A DNA stretch of 64,000 bases, taken from assembly GCA_007570785.1 (NCBI GenBank), contig ML660201.1, forward strand, positions 43,672,473 to 43,736,472, in the 5' to 3' direction. The notes under the pieces were generated by a model, which was not told the origin of the DNA, did not search any database, and saw nothing but the letters and a program-made list of their open reading frames with translations. Shown here piece after piece: positions 10,766 to 22,790 of the stretch (position 1 is its first letter; every line of letters begins with the position of its first letter). A program made the position numbers and the translations under genes. This DNA is from Antilocapra americana (Eukaryota > Chordata > Mammalia > Artiodactyla > Antilocapridae).

Positions 10766-11003
10766 TCCCTGGTGGTCCAGTGACTAAGATTCTTGAGCTT
10801 CCAATGCAGGGGGCCCAGGTTCAATCCCTGGTCAGAGAACTAGATCCCACATGCCACAACTAAGGGTTCACCTGCCCAACTAAAGATTCTGCATGCCCCA
10901 GCTAAGGATCCTGCACGCTGTAATGAAGAATGAAGATGCCGCGTGCTTCAACTAACACCCAGAGCAACTAAATAAAAAAGTAAATATTGAAAAAAAAAAA
11001 AAG
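10766..11003 (+). mobile_element. CHR-2-type SINE with internal repeats and poly-A
   Basis: 'cttccctggtggtccagtga', '..caatccctggtcagagaact..', then a series of diverged ~25-bp blocks ('aactaaagattctgcatgcc', 'gctaaggatcctgcacgc', 'aagatgccgcgtgcttcaac') and poly-A. Short flanking repeat gaacact on both sides. Confidence 0.88.
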
Positions 11004-12493
11004 AACAGAACACTCAGTAAAGTATTCTCCTGGTGCCCCATACTAATCACAGCCTCCAGCTCTCATCTAAAAGTATAATCACCTTCCTGTGTTACTTTAT
11101 GGTTTTATCACCCAAGTGGGCATAGTAGGGCAGTTGGCCCCCTCTGTTGACTTGGTATATCCCTGCTCAGTCCCTTTCATTTGCTTACAGTGTATCTGCT
11201 GAAGTACCTAAGCTGTTTAATCTGTGCAGTTTCCTCCAACCCGGACTTCTAGTGCCCTGCGGTACAGGCCAGCGTATTCCCCTACCTTCTGTTTTTCCCA
11301 CAGACTGGCCACCAGATCCAGAGGGTTGATGAGACTCAGATTCTGTCTCTTTGACAAGACGAAGGGGTGGTGGATTCTTTCACCAGGGGGTACATAACGT
11401 CTGGTTTTCATTTTCTTTTAATATTGGTAGTTGTCAGCGCTCAGTGCCTAGGTATACTGATTCATTTCAGGTTAGAATGGTGATATTCTAATTCTATCAC
11501 ATTGTTTTTATTTATGGGCTAGAAGCATTTCACAAAGAAATACTTCCTCTCATTTACTTGGTTGCAATTCATAAAAGAGAAGCAAGACAAACATTTGATT
11601 CTTTGTTTTGATTCACAGTTTTCATAATAAAGAATTGGTTACCTGGCATCCTCAGAAGGTGACTGGTTGGCTTTCTTTTTAGATACCACTGTGAAATCAT
11701 GGATTTAAATATATTTCAATGTTATTCTCATTAAGGCTCAAATTGCTTCACCTTTGACTTGTGGGAGCCTCTGCAGAATGGCCCCTGAGACTTTTATCTG
11801 TCCCTCTAGTCATCTTTGATAGCCTTCCTGCTCGTGCTGCGTCAAGATGTTCTGGCTCATCTTGTACATTTCCTACTCCAGACCTAGAATCAGCCATTTC
11901 TCCAAGTCCTGGTTTCTTTTAGCGGAACACAGTGTATCAGGGCCATGCTCACCCTTTCTTCCATACCAACAATCCCAGTTCTCAAGGATCGCGAAGCTGA
12001 CAGAATCAGAATATCCCATCATTTGCCCTAAGCTATAATAACTGTACAGCAGTCTTAAAATAATAATAACACTGTCACAGATTTTGAAAAGAGAAAACAC
12101 TTTAAAAAATGTTTTTCTTAGGTTAGCCTTATTCTCTCCTCTTTTTCAATGGCTGCACTAGATCTATACTGACAGATTATATAACCTTTAGATACTATAA
12201 TCTTTCTTTTTAACCTTCATTAAGTCTCAGTTTTATAAGCAAACATGTATTTCATGCTCACCGCCAGTTCTTCTGTCAGTGTCTCTCTATGTCGTGGACT
12301 TGATCTCTAGTGGACACTTTAATAAGGAAGGGCCCTTGAGAACAGTATTCCTGAGTTCTTGCAAGCTGATCACAGCTAGTATCAGTCTTACTGGAGATAA
12401 AACTTTTCGCTCAGATTTTGTTTCCTCAAGTATCGTATTTCATCTTCTGGCATAAATGTCTGCTGTCAAAAGGTCTGGTGACACCGTGGGGAG
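11004..12493. other. Intergenic; possible old L1-type fragments
   Basis: No gene seen. At about 11,715-11,965 'gttctggctcatcttgtaca' and 'gaatcagccatttctccaag' match a widespread old mammalian repeat I believe to be L1-derived; 12,290-12,480 also looks antisense-L1-like. Short ORFs are not conserved-looking. Confidence 0.4.
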
Positions 12494-12690
12494 GTGGTGG
12501 TTTAGTCACTAAGTCGTGTCCGATTCTTGTGACCCCATGGACTGCAGCCCACCAGGTTCCTCTGTCCATGGGATTTCCCAGGCAAGAATATTGGAGTAGG
12601 TTGCCATTTCCTTCTCCAGGGGATCTTCCCGACCAGGGATCAAACCCACATCTCCTGCACTGCAGATTCTTCATCTGCCTGCAATGCAAT
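12494..12690 (-). mobile_element. Bov-tA SINE
   Basis: Antisense Bov-tA: 'gtggtttagtcactaagtcg' through '..cttcatctgcctgcaatgc'. Confidence 0.92.
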
Positions 12691-12692
12691 GG

Positions 12693-12850
12693 GGAGAGGG
12701 GAGGAACAATAGAGAGGTTGGGGATTGGTAGGTACAAACTATTGTGTGTAATATAGGGTTAAGGATGCACAAACAACACAGGGAATACAGCCAATATTTT
12801 GTAACAACCATAAATGGAAAGTATAAATTGCATAATTTTTTTTAATTTAA
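12693..12850 (+). mobile_element. L1 3' end
   Basis: 'ggggattggtaggtacaaac', 'cagggaatacagccaatatt' and 'tgtaacaaccataaatgg' are L1M 3'UTR text. Confidence 0.75.
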
Positions 12851-14192
12851 GTCTGGTAATAATCTAAATTCCTTTCTTTCATAAGGCACATGTTATTTGT
12901 GCCTTAAAAGAGATTTTTAATTTTTCTCTAAAGCCCAGCAACTGTTCTATAATGTGTCCTGGTATTTGTGGTTCTGAGTCAGTATAGCTCTTTCAATCTG
13001 TAGTTCAAAACATTCCAGGAAATATTTCAGAGAAGTTTTCTTGACTTCCAGTTTTAACACTTGTTCTTTCCCTTTCTTTGTTCTTCTTCCCCTCCCATCA
13101 ACCATATTTCTGACCTTTCTTACTCCTATGTCTCACTTCACTCAAGTTCTTTTAATTTCTCTCATTTCTCTTTTATTATTAAATTATATTTCTTTTCACC
13201 TTCTATTATCGGTTTGTTCCATTGTTCCTTCTAGTTCAGTCTTCTCTAAAATGATTTTTTGTCCTTTTAGTTTTAGTTCTTTCTTGAATTCTGTCACTTC
13301 ATTTGTAGGTTTTACTACTCTGATTAATAAGGGTCTATTTTATGGCTTTTATAATTTTCTTCATGTCTTTCAGTTCTTCTGAACTAAGATGTGACTATAT
13401 TTAATGATCTTTCCAGCATGCCCCTCTGACAAACTTTCACTATCTGTACTGTCTTCATTTCTGCACAAAAATACTGAGGACCAGAGAGTGGTCACTCACA
13501 CAAGTTCACTTTTTGAAACATGAAAAAAAAACCTTAATTTTAAAAATAAATTTGCATCCTAAGGCTTTGTTTGGACAAGAGGAAGGAAAATTGGTTCACG
13601 ACACCAGTCAGCAACATACTGACAGCTCCCAGAGACGAGCCAGCCTTGCTCCTGAGAACAGGAGTTTTTTTCTGGTGATTAGTTTTCCCTTCCAAACTTC
13701 AAAAGCAAATGGCTATCAGTTTAGGCAGAAGAAAGTGCACCCACATAACACACTTTCAAAGAGGCCTGCTGAATCTTTTTTCAAATCTTCTGCAGTGTCA
13801 ATGCAGCTTCTGCTTTTGAGGTCCTCTGTACAGAAAAGAATCGTTTCTGTTCCTTTGTGTGAGTCAAAGAGAGAGACCGATGACATCCTGAATTAATATG
13901 AAAGAGAGTTTCAAATGCAGACACCATTCAGCAGCAACACGGAGCATAAAACCGTCTTCACTGAAATATTTGATCAATTGCTTGATGTCAAGCAATATTA
14001 TTTAATGAGATGTTTGTCTCTCTTCACATAAAGACAGATTACTGAATTATACAGAGGACTGAATTTAACAATTTCCTAACAATAAAATAAAATTTTGCCC
14101 TCAAAATGTTTTAACAACTTAAACTTTTAAAATGCAAATTGTCTCTAGTTACTTTTTATTTTCTTTGAATTGACACAAATTTATTTACTATT
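12851..14192. other. Intergenic, repeat-poor
   Basis: T-rich left half (about 12,900-13,400) then AT-rich DNA. The 127-codon + strand frame at 13,513-13,896 has no signal peptide, domain or family resemblance, and I do not treat it as a gene. Confidence 0.45.
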
Positions 14193-14209
14193 AAGATAAA
14201 TACCTATGA

Positions 14210-14706
14210 CTCAAAGACATAGAAAACAAACTTATAATTTCCAGAGGGGATAGAGAAGGGTGGAGGTAGAAGACAAAAACACTGCTATGCAGATAATAGA
14301 TAAACAAGAACCCCTACTGTATGTATAGCACAGGGAAATATATTCATGTCTTGTAATAACCTACAATGAAAAAGACTCTAAAAAAGAATATATATGTGTG
14401 TGTACATTCCCTGCTGATTCAGTGGTAAACAACCCACCTGCCAATGCAGGAGACACAGGTTCAGTTCCTGAGTGGGGAAGATCCCCTCAAGGAGGAAATG
14501 GCAACCCACTCCAGTATTCTTGCCTGGAAAATTCCATGGACAGAGAAGCCGTCACAGAAGAGTCGGACACAACTTAGCAACTGAACAACACAACATATAT
14601 ATATGTATAACCAAATCACTTTGTTGTACACTTGAGTCTAACACAACATCACAAATTAACTATACTTCAATTAAAAATGGATAAAATACCAATAAATTCT
14701 GAAAAA
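14210..14706 (+). mobile_element. L1 3'UTR insertion with 17-bp TSD, interrupted by Bov-tA
   Basis: 'aaaacaaacttataatttcc', 'gtatagcacagggaaatata' and 'ctttgttgtacacttgagtc' are L1 3'UTR text. Flanked by the perfect 17-bp repeat aagataaatacctatga (14,193-14,209 and 14,707-14,723). A Bov-tA sits inside at about 14,405-14,597. Confidence 0.93.
14405..14597 (+). mobile_element. Bov-tA SINE nested in L1
   Basis: 'ttccctgctgattcagtggt' to '..ggacacaacttagcaactga'. It splits the L1 3' end at the 'tatatgtgtg/tataacc' region. Confidence 0.92.
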
Positions 14707-14723
14707 AAGATAAATACCTATGA

Positions 14724-15199
14724 AAAACAATTAGCTTGCGTACCAGTATAGAAGATACCCAAATGATCCTTTGATTAAAAGACAAAATATCTGAGTATTT
14801 GCATATTAAAAAAAGAGGTTCTAAAACCTAATTGTGGCTGGGAATCTTACATTAGGTTTTGTCACCCAAATAAGCACCTCTGAAATCCAGAAAAAGATCC
14901 TTATAGACTTTTCCCAGCAGTAATCCCCTATCCATCACTATACTCACTCTCAAGGCTTAGTCACACTTCTTCCCAACCCTGTCCTCAGGCTACTGGGCAC
15001 TGAGCAATCCATAAAAGAACCACCAATAATGTTAAGATATGAGTTGGGGAAGGAAGAGAAAGGAAAAAGGAAGAAAAGGGGAAGATTAAGTGGAGCCATG
15101 GAGTAGGACAAAAGGTGAGAAAGAAATGTTTGAGGGCCATCAACCTCCAGCTCCTCCAGCGCCTAACCTATCACCAAGGTTACCAGCCTCATCATATGA
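14724..15199. other. Intergenic, unrecognised
   Basis: No gene or clear repeat; a GA-rich patch near 15,045-15,085. Confidence 0.4.
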
Positions 15200-15310
15200 A
15201 GTCATCATTTGCTTTGTACTTACTGTGTACTGAGCACTTACATGCCTTACATGCCTCCTCTCACTTTATTCTTGCAACAATCTCATAAGGTAGCCATTCC
15301 CACTTAAAAC
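15200..15310 (+). mobile_element. MIR fragment
   Basis: 'ttactgtgtactgagcactt', '..tctcactttattcttgcaac' and 'aatctcataaggtagccatt' follow the MIR core. Confidence 0.75.
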
Positions 15311-15324
15311 CATAATCGGTTTGT

Positions 15325-15805
15325 AAATGAGTGTTCATGGCAGGGTTATCCACACTAGCCAGAAGGTGAAAACAACCCAAATGTCCATCAACTGATGAAC
15401 AGATAAACCCAATTTGGCATATTATTCAGCAGCAAGAAGAAATAAAGTATTAATACACACTACAGCATGGATGAACCTTGAAAATGTTATGCTAAGTGAC
15501 AGAAGCCAGTCACAAAAGACCACACAGTGTGTGATCCCATTTCTGTGAATATTCCAGAATAGGCAAATCTATAGAAACAAAGTAGATTAGTGGTTGCCTA
15601 GGGCTGGCTGTGGGGGCAGAGGAAAAATTGAGAGTGACTGCTAATGGGAATAGGGTTTCTTTTGCGGGGATGAAAGTATTCTGACATTGATCGTAGTGAC
15701 GCCTGCACAATTTGCCCATATATTAAAACCACTGAACTGTACACTTTAAATGAGTGAATTGCACAGTCTGTGGATCATATCTTAACAAAGCTGTTATTTA
15801 AGAAT
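15325..15805 (+). mobile_element. Old L1 3' end
   Basis: 'aacccaaatgtccatcaact', 'gcatggatgaaccttgaaaa', 'tagattagtggttgcctagg' and 'gaactgtacactttaaatg' are L1MA/MB 3' text. Confidence 0.88.
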
Positions 15806-16139
15806 TATAGATTACAAAAAAATCACAGATTGAATTGGTATACAGTCACTCCTTGAGGACGGAAACCCAAAACGATTTGTTCAAGCACAACAATTGGCCT
15901 ATTTCTGAGATATCTAAGAGGCCCTAAGAATATGGTAGAAAAGAACTCCCCACCTGGGCTGGGAGCCAGGGTTCTGAGGTCTAGTGTTCTCCGCTAACCT
16001 GCTGGTGACTTGGAATAAGCAAAATCTTGAAATATGAGGAGGCACAAAAGCTGCTGCTATTAAAGTAAATACCATGTGTGTCCTGCTTTGTATGTGGCTT
16101 TAGTTTGTAAATGCAGCCGCCACCTAGTCATCAAGTACT
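15806..16139. other. Intergenic, unrecognised
   Basis: No gene, RNA or clear repeat seen. Confidence 0.4.
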
Positions 16140-16331
16140 GGAGACCCTACCTCCTTACCTCCTCTCCCATCTATTTCCTTTTCTCCATTTCCGCCACCCG
16201 CTGTCTTGACTTAGGCCTTTCTCTTTTCTGGGTTACTGTAATCACTCCTGACAGGGTCTATCTGCCTCTCTCAATGTCCTTTCCACTTCCCAAAATAACT
16301 GGACATCAAGATGATCTCTTTAAAATTAAGG

Positions 16332-17106
16332 TCTTAATCATTAGGGAAATGCAAATCAAAACTACGTGGAGTTACCACTGCACACCCATTAGGATGACCA
16401 CTGCCCAAGATGTGGAGAAACTGGAAGCCCTGAGCACTACTGATGGGAACGTAAAATGGTACAGCTGTGTGGAAAACAGTATGATGATTCCTCAGAAAAT
16501 TACGCAGAGTATTACCACATGATCCAGCCATTCCATTTCTCAGTATATACCGAAAAGAGTTATGAGAGTCTAAAACAGGTATTTGTACACCCAATTTCAT
16601 AGCAGCATTAGTCACAAAAGCTAAAACGTAGAAGCAACCCAAAGGTCCATCAACAGATGAATGGAGGAGCAAAATAAACAAAGCACTGAGTACATACAAA
16701 GAATCCAGCCTTAAAAAGGGAGGAAATTCTGACATGAGCTAGAACATAGATGAAGTTGAGGACATTATGCTAAGGGAAACAAGCCAGCCACAAAAAGACA
16801 AACACTATTTGATTCCACTTGTGTGAGGTGCCTAAAGTAGTCAGACTCACATGGGCAGCAAGTCGGGCGATGGCTGCCACAGGCTGGGAGGGGCGGGGGA
16901 CGGGCAGTTACTGCTCAGCGGGCAGAGTCTCCGTTTTGCGAGATGAAGAGAGTTCTGGAGATGGGTGGTGGTGACGGTTGTACAATAGTGCTAATGTGCT
17001 TACTACACTTAAACTGTACACTTTAAAATGGCTGAGATGGTGAATTTCATGCTGTTTATTTTACTTCAGTGAAAGACTGGGACTGTTAACTAGCAAAAAA
17101 GCAAAA
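16332..17106 (+). mobile_element. L1 3' end (775 bp) inserted in L2, 11-bp TSD
   Basis: 'gggaaatgcaaatcaaaact', 'aatggtacagctgtgtgg', 'cccaaaggtccatcaacag' and 'aaactgtacactttaaaatg' are L1 ORF2 end and 3'UTR. Flanked by taaaattaagg at 16,321-16,331 and 17,107-17,117. Its ORF2 remnant is broken. The 148- and 133-codon ORFs here are L1/L2 translation. Confidence 0.9.
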
Positions 17107-17424
17107 TAAAATTAAGGGCACTGGCCTTTGTACCACTACCACTACCCTGCCTGAATCCCATCCGTACTCCTGCTGTTTGATAAGATGAAAGTCAAGTTCT
17201 TGACTGCCCATCCTTTAGTGACCTGACTGCTAGCCTCACCTTTGACAAACCACCATCCAACAGAGATGACATTCCCATAGCTCCAGAGGTACAATGACGA
17301 GAGGATAGAGGGTCCCTTACACACATCACAATTTCTCACCCATCCATGCCTTTGTACACCGGAATTGCCCTTCCTCCTCCTTTCCTGTTGTAAATGTCTA
17401 CACCAAGGCCCATTCACCTGGTTG

Positions 17425-17600
17425 CCTCTGAGGTGGTGACTAGGGGCGGGGTACTGGCTGGAAAGGAGCACGGAGGAACTCTCTGTGGTGGTGAAAATTA
17501 TTAATATCTTGATTGGGGTGGTATTTTCATGGATGGAGGCATTTGTCAAAATTCACTGAACTATATTACAATGCATGCATTTTATTTAACTGGTTTGTAA
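17425..17600 (+). mobile_element. L1 (L1MB-like) 3' terminus
   Basis: 'tattaatatcttgattgggg', 'aaaattcactgaactatatt' and a weak A-rich end fit an L1MB 3' terminus. Confidence 0.6.
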
Positions 17601-18067
17601 TGGGAAGCAATAAGAAGAGTCAACCCAAAGCATCATTTCCCATAAGAAGTTTGCCCTGAGCCCCAGGCACTGATTCAGACACGCCGCCTCCGCGCCCCCT
17701 TAACGCTCCACAAACACTTCTATCGCAGGCCTTCCTCTGTCCCACTGTATGTCCACGACTGCTCAGCTGTCGACCTTACCAGACCACAAGCTTTAGCGGG
17801 CAGACCATGTCTTAACAGTTGGATTTCCCTATGCCCACTGTAACTTTGTGACATCTCCCACGTCAGCAAAAGCACTCAGCACACAAACATCTACCGGATG
17901 GGTCCAGGGGAAACATGAGGAGCAGGAAATGGTGGAAGTGGCAAGAGGGAGGCAGAAAAAGATCTCTGAGTTCATGATCAAAAAAACACTACATCACAGT
18001 AAGACGTAGCCGCCAATCACAATTAGAGTCTGCTGACAAACCGCCCCCACCAGTAGCGAGTATCTTC

Positions 18068-18425
18068 TCTTTTTTAAGTCTATTTATTTTTAATTGAAGG
18101 GTAATTGCTTTACAGACTTTTGTTGTTTTGTCACCCCTCAACATGAATCAGCCATAGGTATACATATGTCCCCTCCCTCTTGAACCTCCCTTTCATCTCC
18201 CTCCCCACCCCACCCCTCCAGGTTGACACAGAGCCCCTGTATGTCAGAGTTCCCTGAGCCACACAGCAAATTCCCGCTGGCTATCTATTTCACACACGGT
18301 AATGTAACTGTCCATGTTACTCTCTCCACACATCTCACCCTCTCCTCCCCTCCCCCCACATCCATAAGTCTGTTTCTCCATTCTTCATCCCTTTCTTTAT
18401 CATTCCTTTTAAACAGTTTAAACTG
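18068..18425 (-). mobile_element. Ruminant L1 3'UTR, antisense, pyrimidine-rich
   Basis: 'tttaattgaagggtaattgc', 'caacatgaatcagccatagg', 'gttccctgagccacacagc' are the complement of the L1 3'UTR, including its G-rich tract (here C-rich: ccctccccaccccacccctcc). Confidence 0.85.
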
Positions 18426-18529
18426 AAATTCGTGAACTTGGGGATTATAGAGGACATTTCCCCAATGTGATGTGAGGCTTGTCTGTTTATTCCCCTCCAA
18501 CTTCTATCAAAATTCCTGTAGAAAGACAT

Positions 18530-18758
18530 TTATAAGCCATTCCTGGTGGCTCAGATGGTCAAGAATCCTCCTGCAATGCAGAAGACCTAGGTTTGATCCT
18601 TGGGTCAGGAAGATCCCCTGGAAAAGGGAATGGCTGCCCACCCCAGTATTCTTACCTGGAGAATCCCATGGACAGAGGAGCCTGGCGGGCTACAATCCAT
18701 GGGGTCACAAACAGTCAGACGGGACTGAGAGACTAACACTGTCACTTTCACTTCACCT
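18530..18758 (+). mobile_element. Bov-tA SINE
   Basis: 'cattcctggtggctcagatg' through '..gactgagagactaacactg' with a tcacttt-type tail. The 99-codon + strand frame is SINE translation. Confidence 0.94.
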
Positions 18759-19289
18759 ACAGGGAACTTAGACTGTTGGGGGATCAACAGGAATGGTGGC
18801 AAATCAGTTTTCCAGGAAAGGCTCCTCGTACAGGGAATTCAACTCTAATCTCCTCACAAACACCTGTGTAAGTGAGTTTATCATCCTTTTAATTAACTTA
18901 GTATAGATAAATATTAGTCTCCAGAAGTTTTACATCATAAGCCTGGCTACAGCTGACTGCTCCAGGAGGCCCCCGTGTGCTGCAGGAATCAATGTAACGT
19001 TAACCAGCGCTGACAGCTCAGCAGGTGCCATGGAGCGGAGGAGAATCCGCAGGGGGCTGTGCTCCGCCAGGCATCTCTGCCCCCTCATCAAGGGGACCTT
19101 CCGGCCACTTGTCCACCTCCACTCACTGACCCAGAGGCACAGCCTCAGCCTGAACAGCCAGTGACATTCCTCCTCATCCCACGTCCTTCCCCACTCCCCT
19201 GCCCCCTCAGCCCTCCGCCCACCAAAACCTCCATCAGGAAAGAACTAGGACTCATTTGCTCAGTGGAAAATTCACTGATACAGTTCCAT
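18759..19289. other. Intergenic, GC-moderate, unrecognised
   Basis: C-rich stretch around 19,060-19,225 without a convincing gene or repeat family. Confidence 0.4.
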
Positions 19290-19595
19290 GTTCTCTCATG
19301 AGCAATTCCAAATCCCAAAACTCTAAAAACCAAAAAAACTTTTTGAGGTTTGATACAAACTCATAGTCGCAGCTCTGGCCTGAACCGACATGAGACCATT
19401 TGCAGACTTTATCCCGTCTGGTCTAAACATTCATCTTTCGTAATACACAGTTGCTCAAGGTAATGTTGGCAGCACTACATTATATAAGGCATACTCAATG
19501 TCTCACCTTTCAAAAACCCTAAAACGTCTGGATGCTAAAATACATCTGGCACCAAATGCTTCAGATATGGGGCTGTGGGCCTGAACCTGCAAAGA
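19290..19595 (+). mobile_element. Tigger-type DNA transposon relic (tentative)
   Basis: 'caattccaaatcccaaaact', 'aaaaactttttgaggtttg' and '..aatgcttcagatatggggc' resemble a diverged TcMar-Tigger non-autonomous element. Ancient and decayed; family name not assigned. Confidence 0.45.
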
Positions 19596-20029
19596 GGCCA
19601 ACCAGATCTGTTTGTAGTGGGTACCCATAAGGACACGTCTGGGCCCAGGTGAAAGAGAAAGTACCACGGTGGGTGGTTTTGGGACATCTGGTGTTGGTGA
19701 CAGAGCAGGAGTGGGGCAGGCAGCTCCATCCCCGACTGCGAGCACCACCGCATCCAAGGGGTTCACACTGAGCAGCCCCAAGTCACAGGAGCACCACAAT
19801 GCTGTGCCCTTGCTCTTGAAAACAATGGTTAGGAGATGATGGAGACCCACTGACTGCCCCAGAGACAGTGTCCCGAGGCCGAGCTCTGAGAGAACCTACG
19901 AAATTTGAAATCAAACTTTCAAAACTGCCATGCCTGGGTCTCATCTCCATGGCAGCAGGTCAGGGCAGTGGATCCCAGCCCCTACTCCATCACGCCAGTT
20001 TGTTGATATCATAAATATGCACATGGAGG
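19596..20029. other. Intergenic, unrecognised
   Basis: Single-copy-looking; the minus-strand 115-codon ORF has no recognisable signature. Confidence 0.4.
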
Positions 20030-20222
20030 TTGAACTGAATTGCTTTCTTGTTATTGAAATTGACAAACACGCAAAACAGTACACATATCATAAGCATACC
20101 ACGGGATGAATTTTCACAAACTGAACACACTGGTGAAACAGTACCCGTAACAAAATATACAGTATGCCCAAAACCCCTGCACTGCGGAACTTCCTCCATG
20201 TCTCCTTCCAAGTCACACCCAT
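20030..20222 (-). mobile_element. Old LINE fragment (L1M-like), antisense
   Basis: 'gggatgaattttcacaaact', 'gaacacactggtgaaacagt' and 'cttccaagtcacacccatg' match a common old antisense LINE 3' region. Confidence 0.5.
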
Positions 20223-20223
20223 G

Positions 20224-20550
20224 CCTTATATGTGAAATCTTGAAAAATAATGCAGATGAACTTATTTGCAAAGCAGAGACACAAATGTAAAGAACAAACA
20301 TATGGATACCAAAGGGGACAAAGGATGGCATTAATTGGAAGACTGGGATTATTATGTATAAAATTTAGATAACTAATAAGAGCCTATCATATAGCACAGG
20401 GAACTCTACTCAATGTTCTGTGGTGCCCAAAAGGGAAAGAAATCCAAAAAAGTGGGGGTATGTGTATGCAGACGGCTGATTCACTGTGCTGTACAGCAAA
20501 AACTAATACAACATTATAAAGCAACTCTACTCCAGTGAAAACTAATAAAA
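20224..20550 (+). mobile_element. Ruminant L1 3'UTR
   Basis: 'tatggataccaaaggggaca', 'atatagcacagggaactcta' and 'tgtacagcaaaaactaatac', ending with an A-rich tail. Confidence 0.85.
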
Positions 20551-21540
20551 GACAAAATCAAAGTCTGACGGATATAAAAAGAGGCAAAGCTTGCTTGCAA
20601 TAAACAGCACAGAAAACTAATTTAAATAAGATGATTCAAATATACGCACGACTTCAAGCTTGTAAAATGCCACTTCTTTAAACTGAGATAAAATTCACTT
20701 AACATAAAATTCATGCTGTTAGCCATTTTTAAAGGTATAACATAGTGGTATGTTCACAGAGTTGTACAACCCTCATCACTATCTAACTGCAGAACATTCC
20801 ATCACACCAAAAAGAAGGCCCCTTTCTGTCAGCAGTTACTCCCAGTTTCCCCATTCTCCCCACCCCTTGGCACCCACCAGTCTGCTTGTGGTCTCCATGG
20901 ATCTGCCTAATCTAGACACTTTATATATATGGAATCACACAATACGTGGCCTTTTCTGTCTGGCACCTCTCACTTAGCATCATGTTTTCAAGATTTATCC
21001 ATGGTGTAGGATGCGTTAGTAATCCTGTTCTTTTTAATGGCTGAATAATATTGCATTGTCTAGATACACCACATTTTTTTTAATCCAGTGATGACTTGGT
21101 GAACATTTGAGGTTGTTTCCTTCTTTTGGCTATTGATGCTGCTATGAGCATTCACGCACAAGTTCTTATGCACTTGTTTTCATAAGAAAACATGCTTTCA
21201 ACCCTCCCGGGTGTATACCTGGGAACGAAATCGCTGAGTCATAGGATAACTCTAACATTTTGAAGAACCCCCAGTCTCTCTGACCAAATGGCTGCCACAT
21301 TCTACATTCCAGCAATGTCTGAAGGCTCCAGTTTCTCCACATCCTCACCAACGCTTGTTATTTCCCATTGTTATTATTTTTATTATTATTACAGCCATTG
21401 TAGTAGGTATAAAGTAGTATCTCATTGGGGCTTTGACTTCCTTCCCTAATGACTGATGATGCTGAGCATCTTTTCATCTTCCTATTTGCCATTTGTGTAT
21501 CTATTTTGGAGAAATGTCTGTTCAGATCTTTTGCTTATTT

Positions 21541-22153
21541 CTCTTAATTTTTTCTTCCAGCTTTGTTGCAATGTAACTGACATTCAGCCCTGCATACAGC
21601 ATAGTGATTTCACTTACATGCATCATGAAATGATTATCACAATAAGTTACTTAACATTCATCATCTCATACAGATACAACCATAAAGAAATAGAAAAACA
21701 AACGTTTTGTAATGAGATCTCTTAGGAATTACTCTCTTAATGATTTTCATATATGACATACAGCAGTGTTAATTATATTTATCATGTTGTACATTATATT
21801 CTTACTTCTTATGTATTTTATGACTGGAAGTTTGTACCTTTTGACTGCCTTCATCCAGTTCCCTCCCCTGCATCTTCTACCTATTGTAACTACAAATCTG
21901 ATCTCTTTTTCTATGAGTTTGTTTGTTTGTTTTTAAATTATAATTGACCTACAACACTGCTAATTTCTGTTACACAACATAATGGTTTGGTATTTCTATA
22001 ACATTTCAAAATGATCACCATGTTGTCTAGTTACAATACGTCACCGTATAGATATTATATTGACTATATTCCCACTATACATTTCATACAGGTGACTCAT
22101 GTATTTGGAACTGTAAGTTTATACCCCCCTTAATCTCCATCAACTCTTTTTCC
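21541..22153 (-). mobile_element. Second L1 3'UTR nested in the first, 11-bp TSD
   Basis: 'tgcaatgtaactgacattca', 'ataagttacttaacattca' and 'gttgtctagttacaatacg' are L1MA-type 3'UTR (antisense). Flanked by tttgcttattt at 21,530-21,540 and 22,154-22,164. Confidence 0.88.
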
Positions 22154-22260
22154 TTTGCTTATTTTTAACTTGGATTGTTTGTCTTTATATTGTTAAGTTA
22201 TAAATATTGCTTATGAAGTCTATATCCTAGACCCTTATCAGAGACAAGATTTGCAAACGT

Positions 22261-22345
22261 GTCCTCCCATGAAAAACACACGATTCCATGTCCTCCCACG
22301 AAAACACAAGATTCCATGTCCTCCCACAAAAACACAAGATTCCGT
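22261..22345. repeat. 3-copy minisatellite (28-29 bp) within L1 ORF2
   Basis: Units at 22,261-22,289, 22,290-22,317 and 22,318-22,345 each start gtcctcccay and end ..gattccrt; a fourth partial unit starts at 22,346. Unit identity is high although the host L1 is old, so the expansion is later than the L1. Confidence 0.95.
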
Positions 22346-22790
22346 GTCCTCCCATTATGGAGCTGTCTTCTCACTTTCATGATAGTGTTCTTTGATGAAC
22401 AAAAGTTTTTAATTTTGCAGAAGTTCAATTTGTCTATTTATTCTTTTGTTGCTTATGCCTTTGGTGTCATATTTAAGAAACCAATTCCTACTCTATAATC
22501 ACAAAGATTTATACCTATATTTTCTGCTAAGAGTTTTATACCTTTGTAAAATATCATTTCATTAAATGCTGTTTTGCTTTATGAAGACAGCTATCATATC
22601 AAAGCTTTCTTATTATGAGTTACAAAAATATAAAGAAAATATGCAAAATATACTTTAGTTTTATCTTCCACAGCATAAGAGTTTGAAACATAGTCATTGG
22701 AGTCCAATTCTGGATTCAACATGTCTGAGAAGCTCCTTTGAAAAATCCATGTGTCTTGATTTAGAATGACTGTTTTAAATTACATATGTG

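Larger units (their letters stand above)
16140..17915 (+). mobile_element. L2 LINE 3' region, interrupted by L1s
   Basis: L2-type text at 16,140-16,331 ('cttaggcctttctctttt', 'gatgatctctttaaaat'), resuming at about 17,117-17,250 and again at about 17,630-17,915 ('ccacaagctttagcgggcag', 'aaaagcactcagcacacaaa'). Order and orientation agree with one L2 copy split by younger L1 insertions. Strongly diverged. Confidence 0.6.
20670..22560 (-). mobile_element. L1M copy, antisense, split by a second L1
   Basis: 3'UTR ('agccatttttaaaggtata', 'gttgtacaaccctcatcact') through the ORF2 C-terminal region ('tttccacatcctcaccaacg', 'cattggggctttgacttcc') to 21,540, resuming at 22,154 ('ttaacttggattgtttgtct', 'cagaagttcaatttgtcta') to about 22,560. 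A 613-bp second L1 3'UTR lies between. ORF2 is heavily broken. Confidence 0.88.

Noticed and set aside
13513..13896. 127-codon + strand ORF in repeat-poor DNA
   Set aside because: No recognisable domain, no promoter or splice context, and such lengths are expected by chance in 64 kb of six frames.
16076..16522. 148-codon + strand ORF
   Set aside because: Composed of L2 and L1 3' sequence joined at the TSD; not a gene.
22261..22345. CRISPR-like array of short repeats
   Set aside because: Contiguous tandem units with no spacers, inside a mammalian L1; it is a minisatellite.
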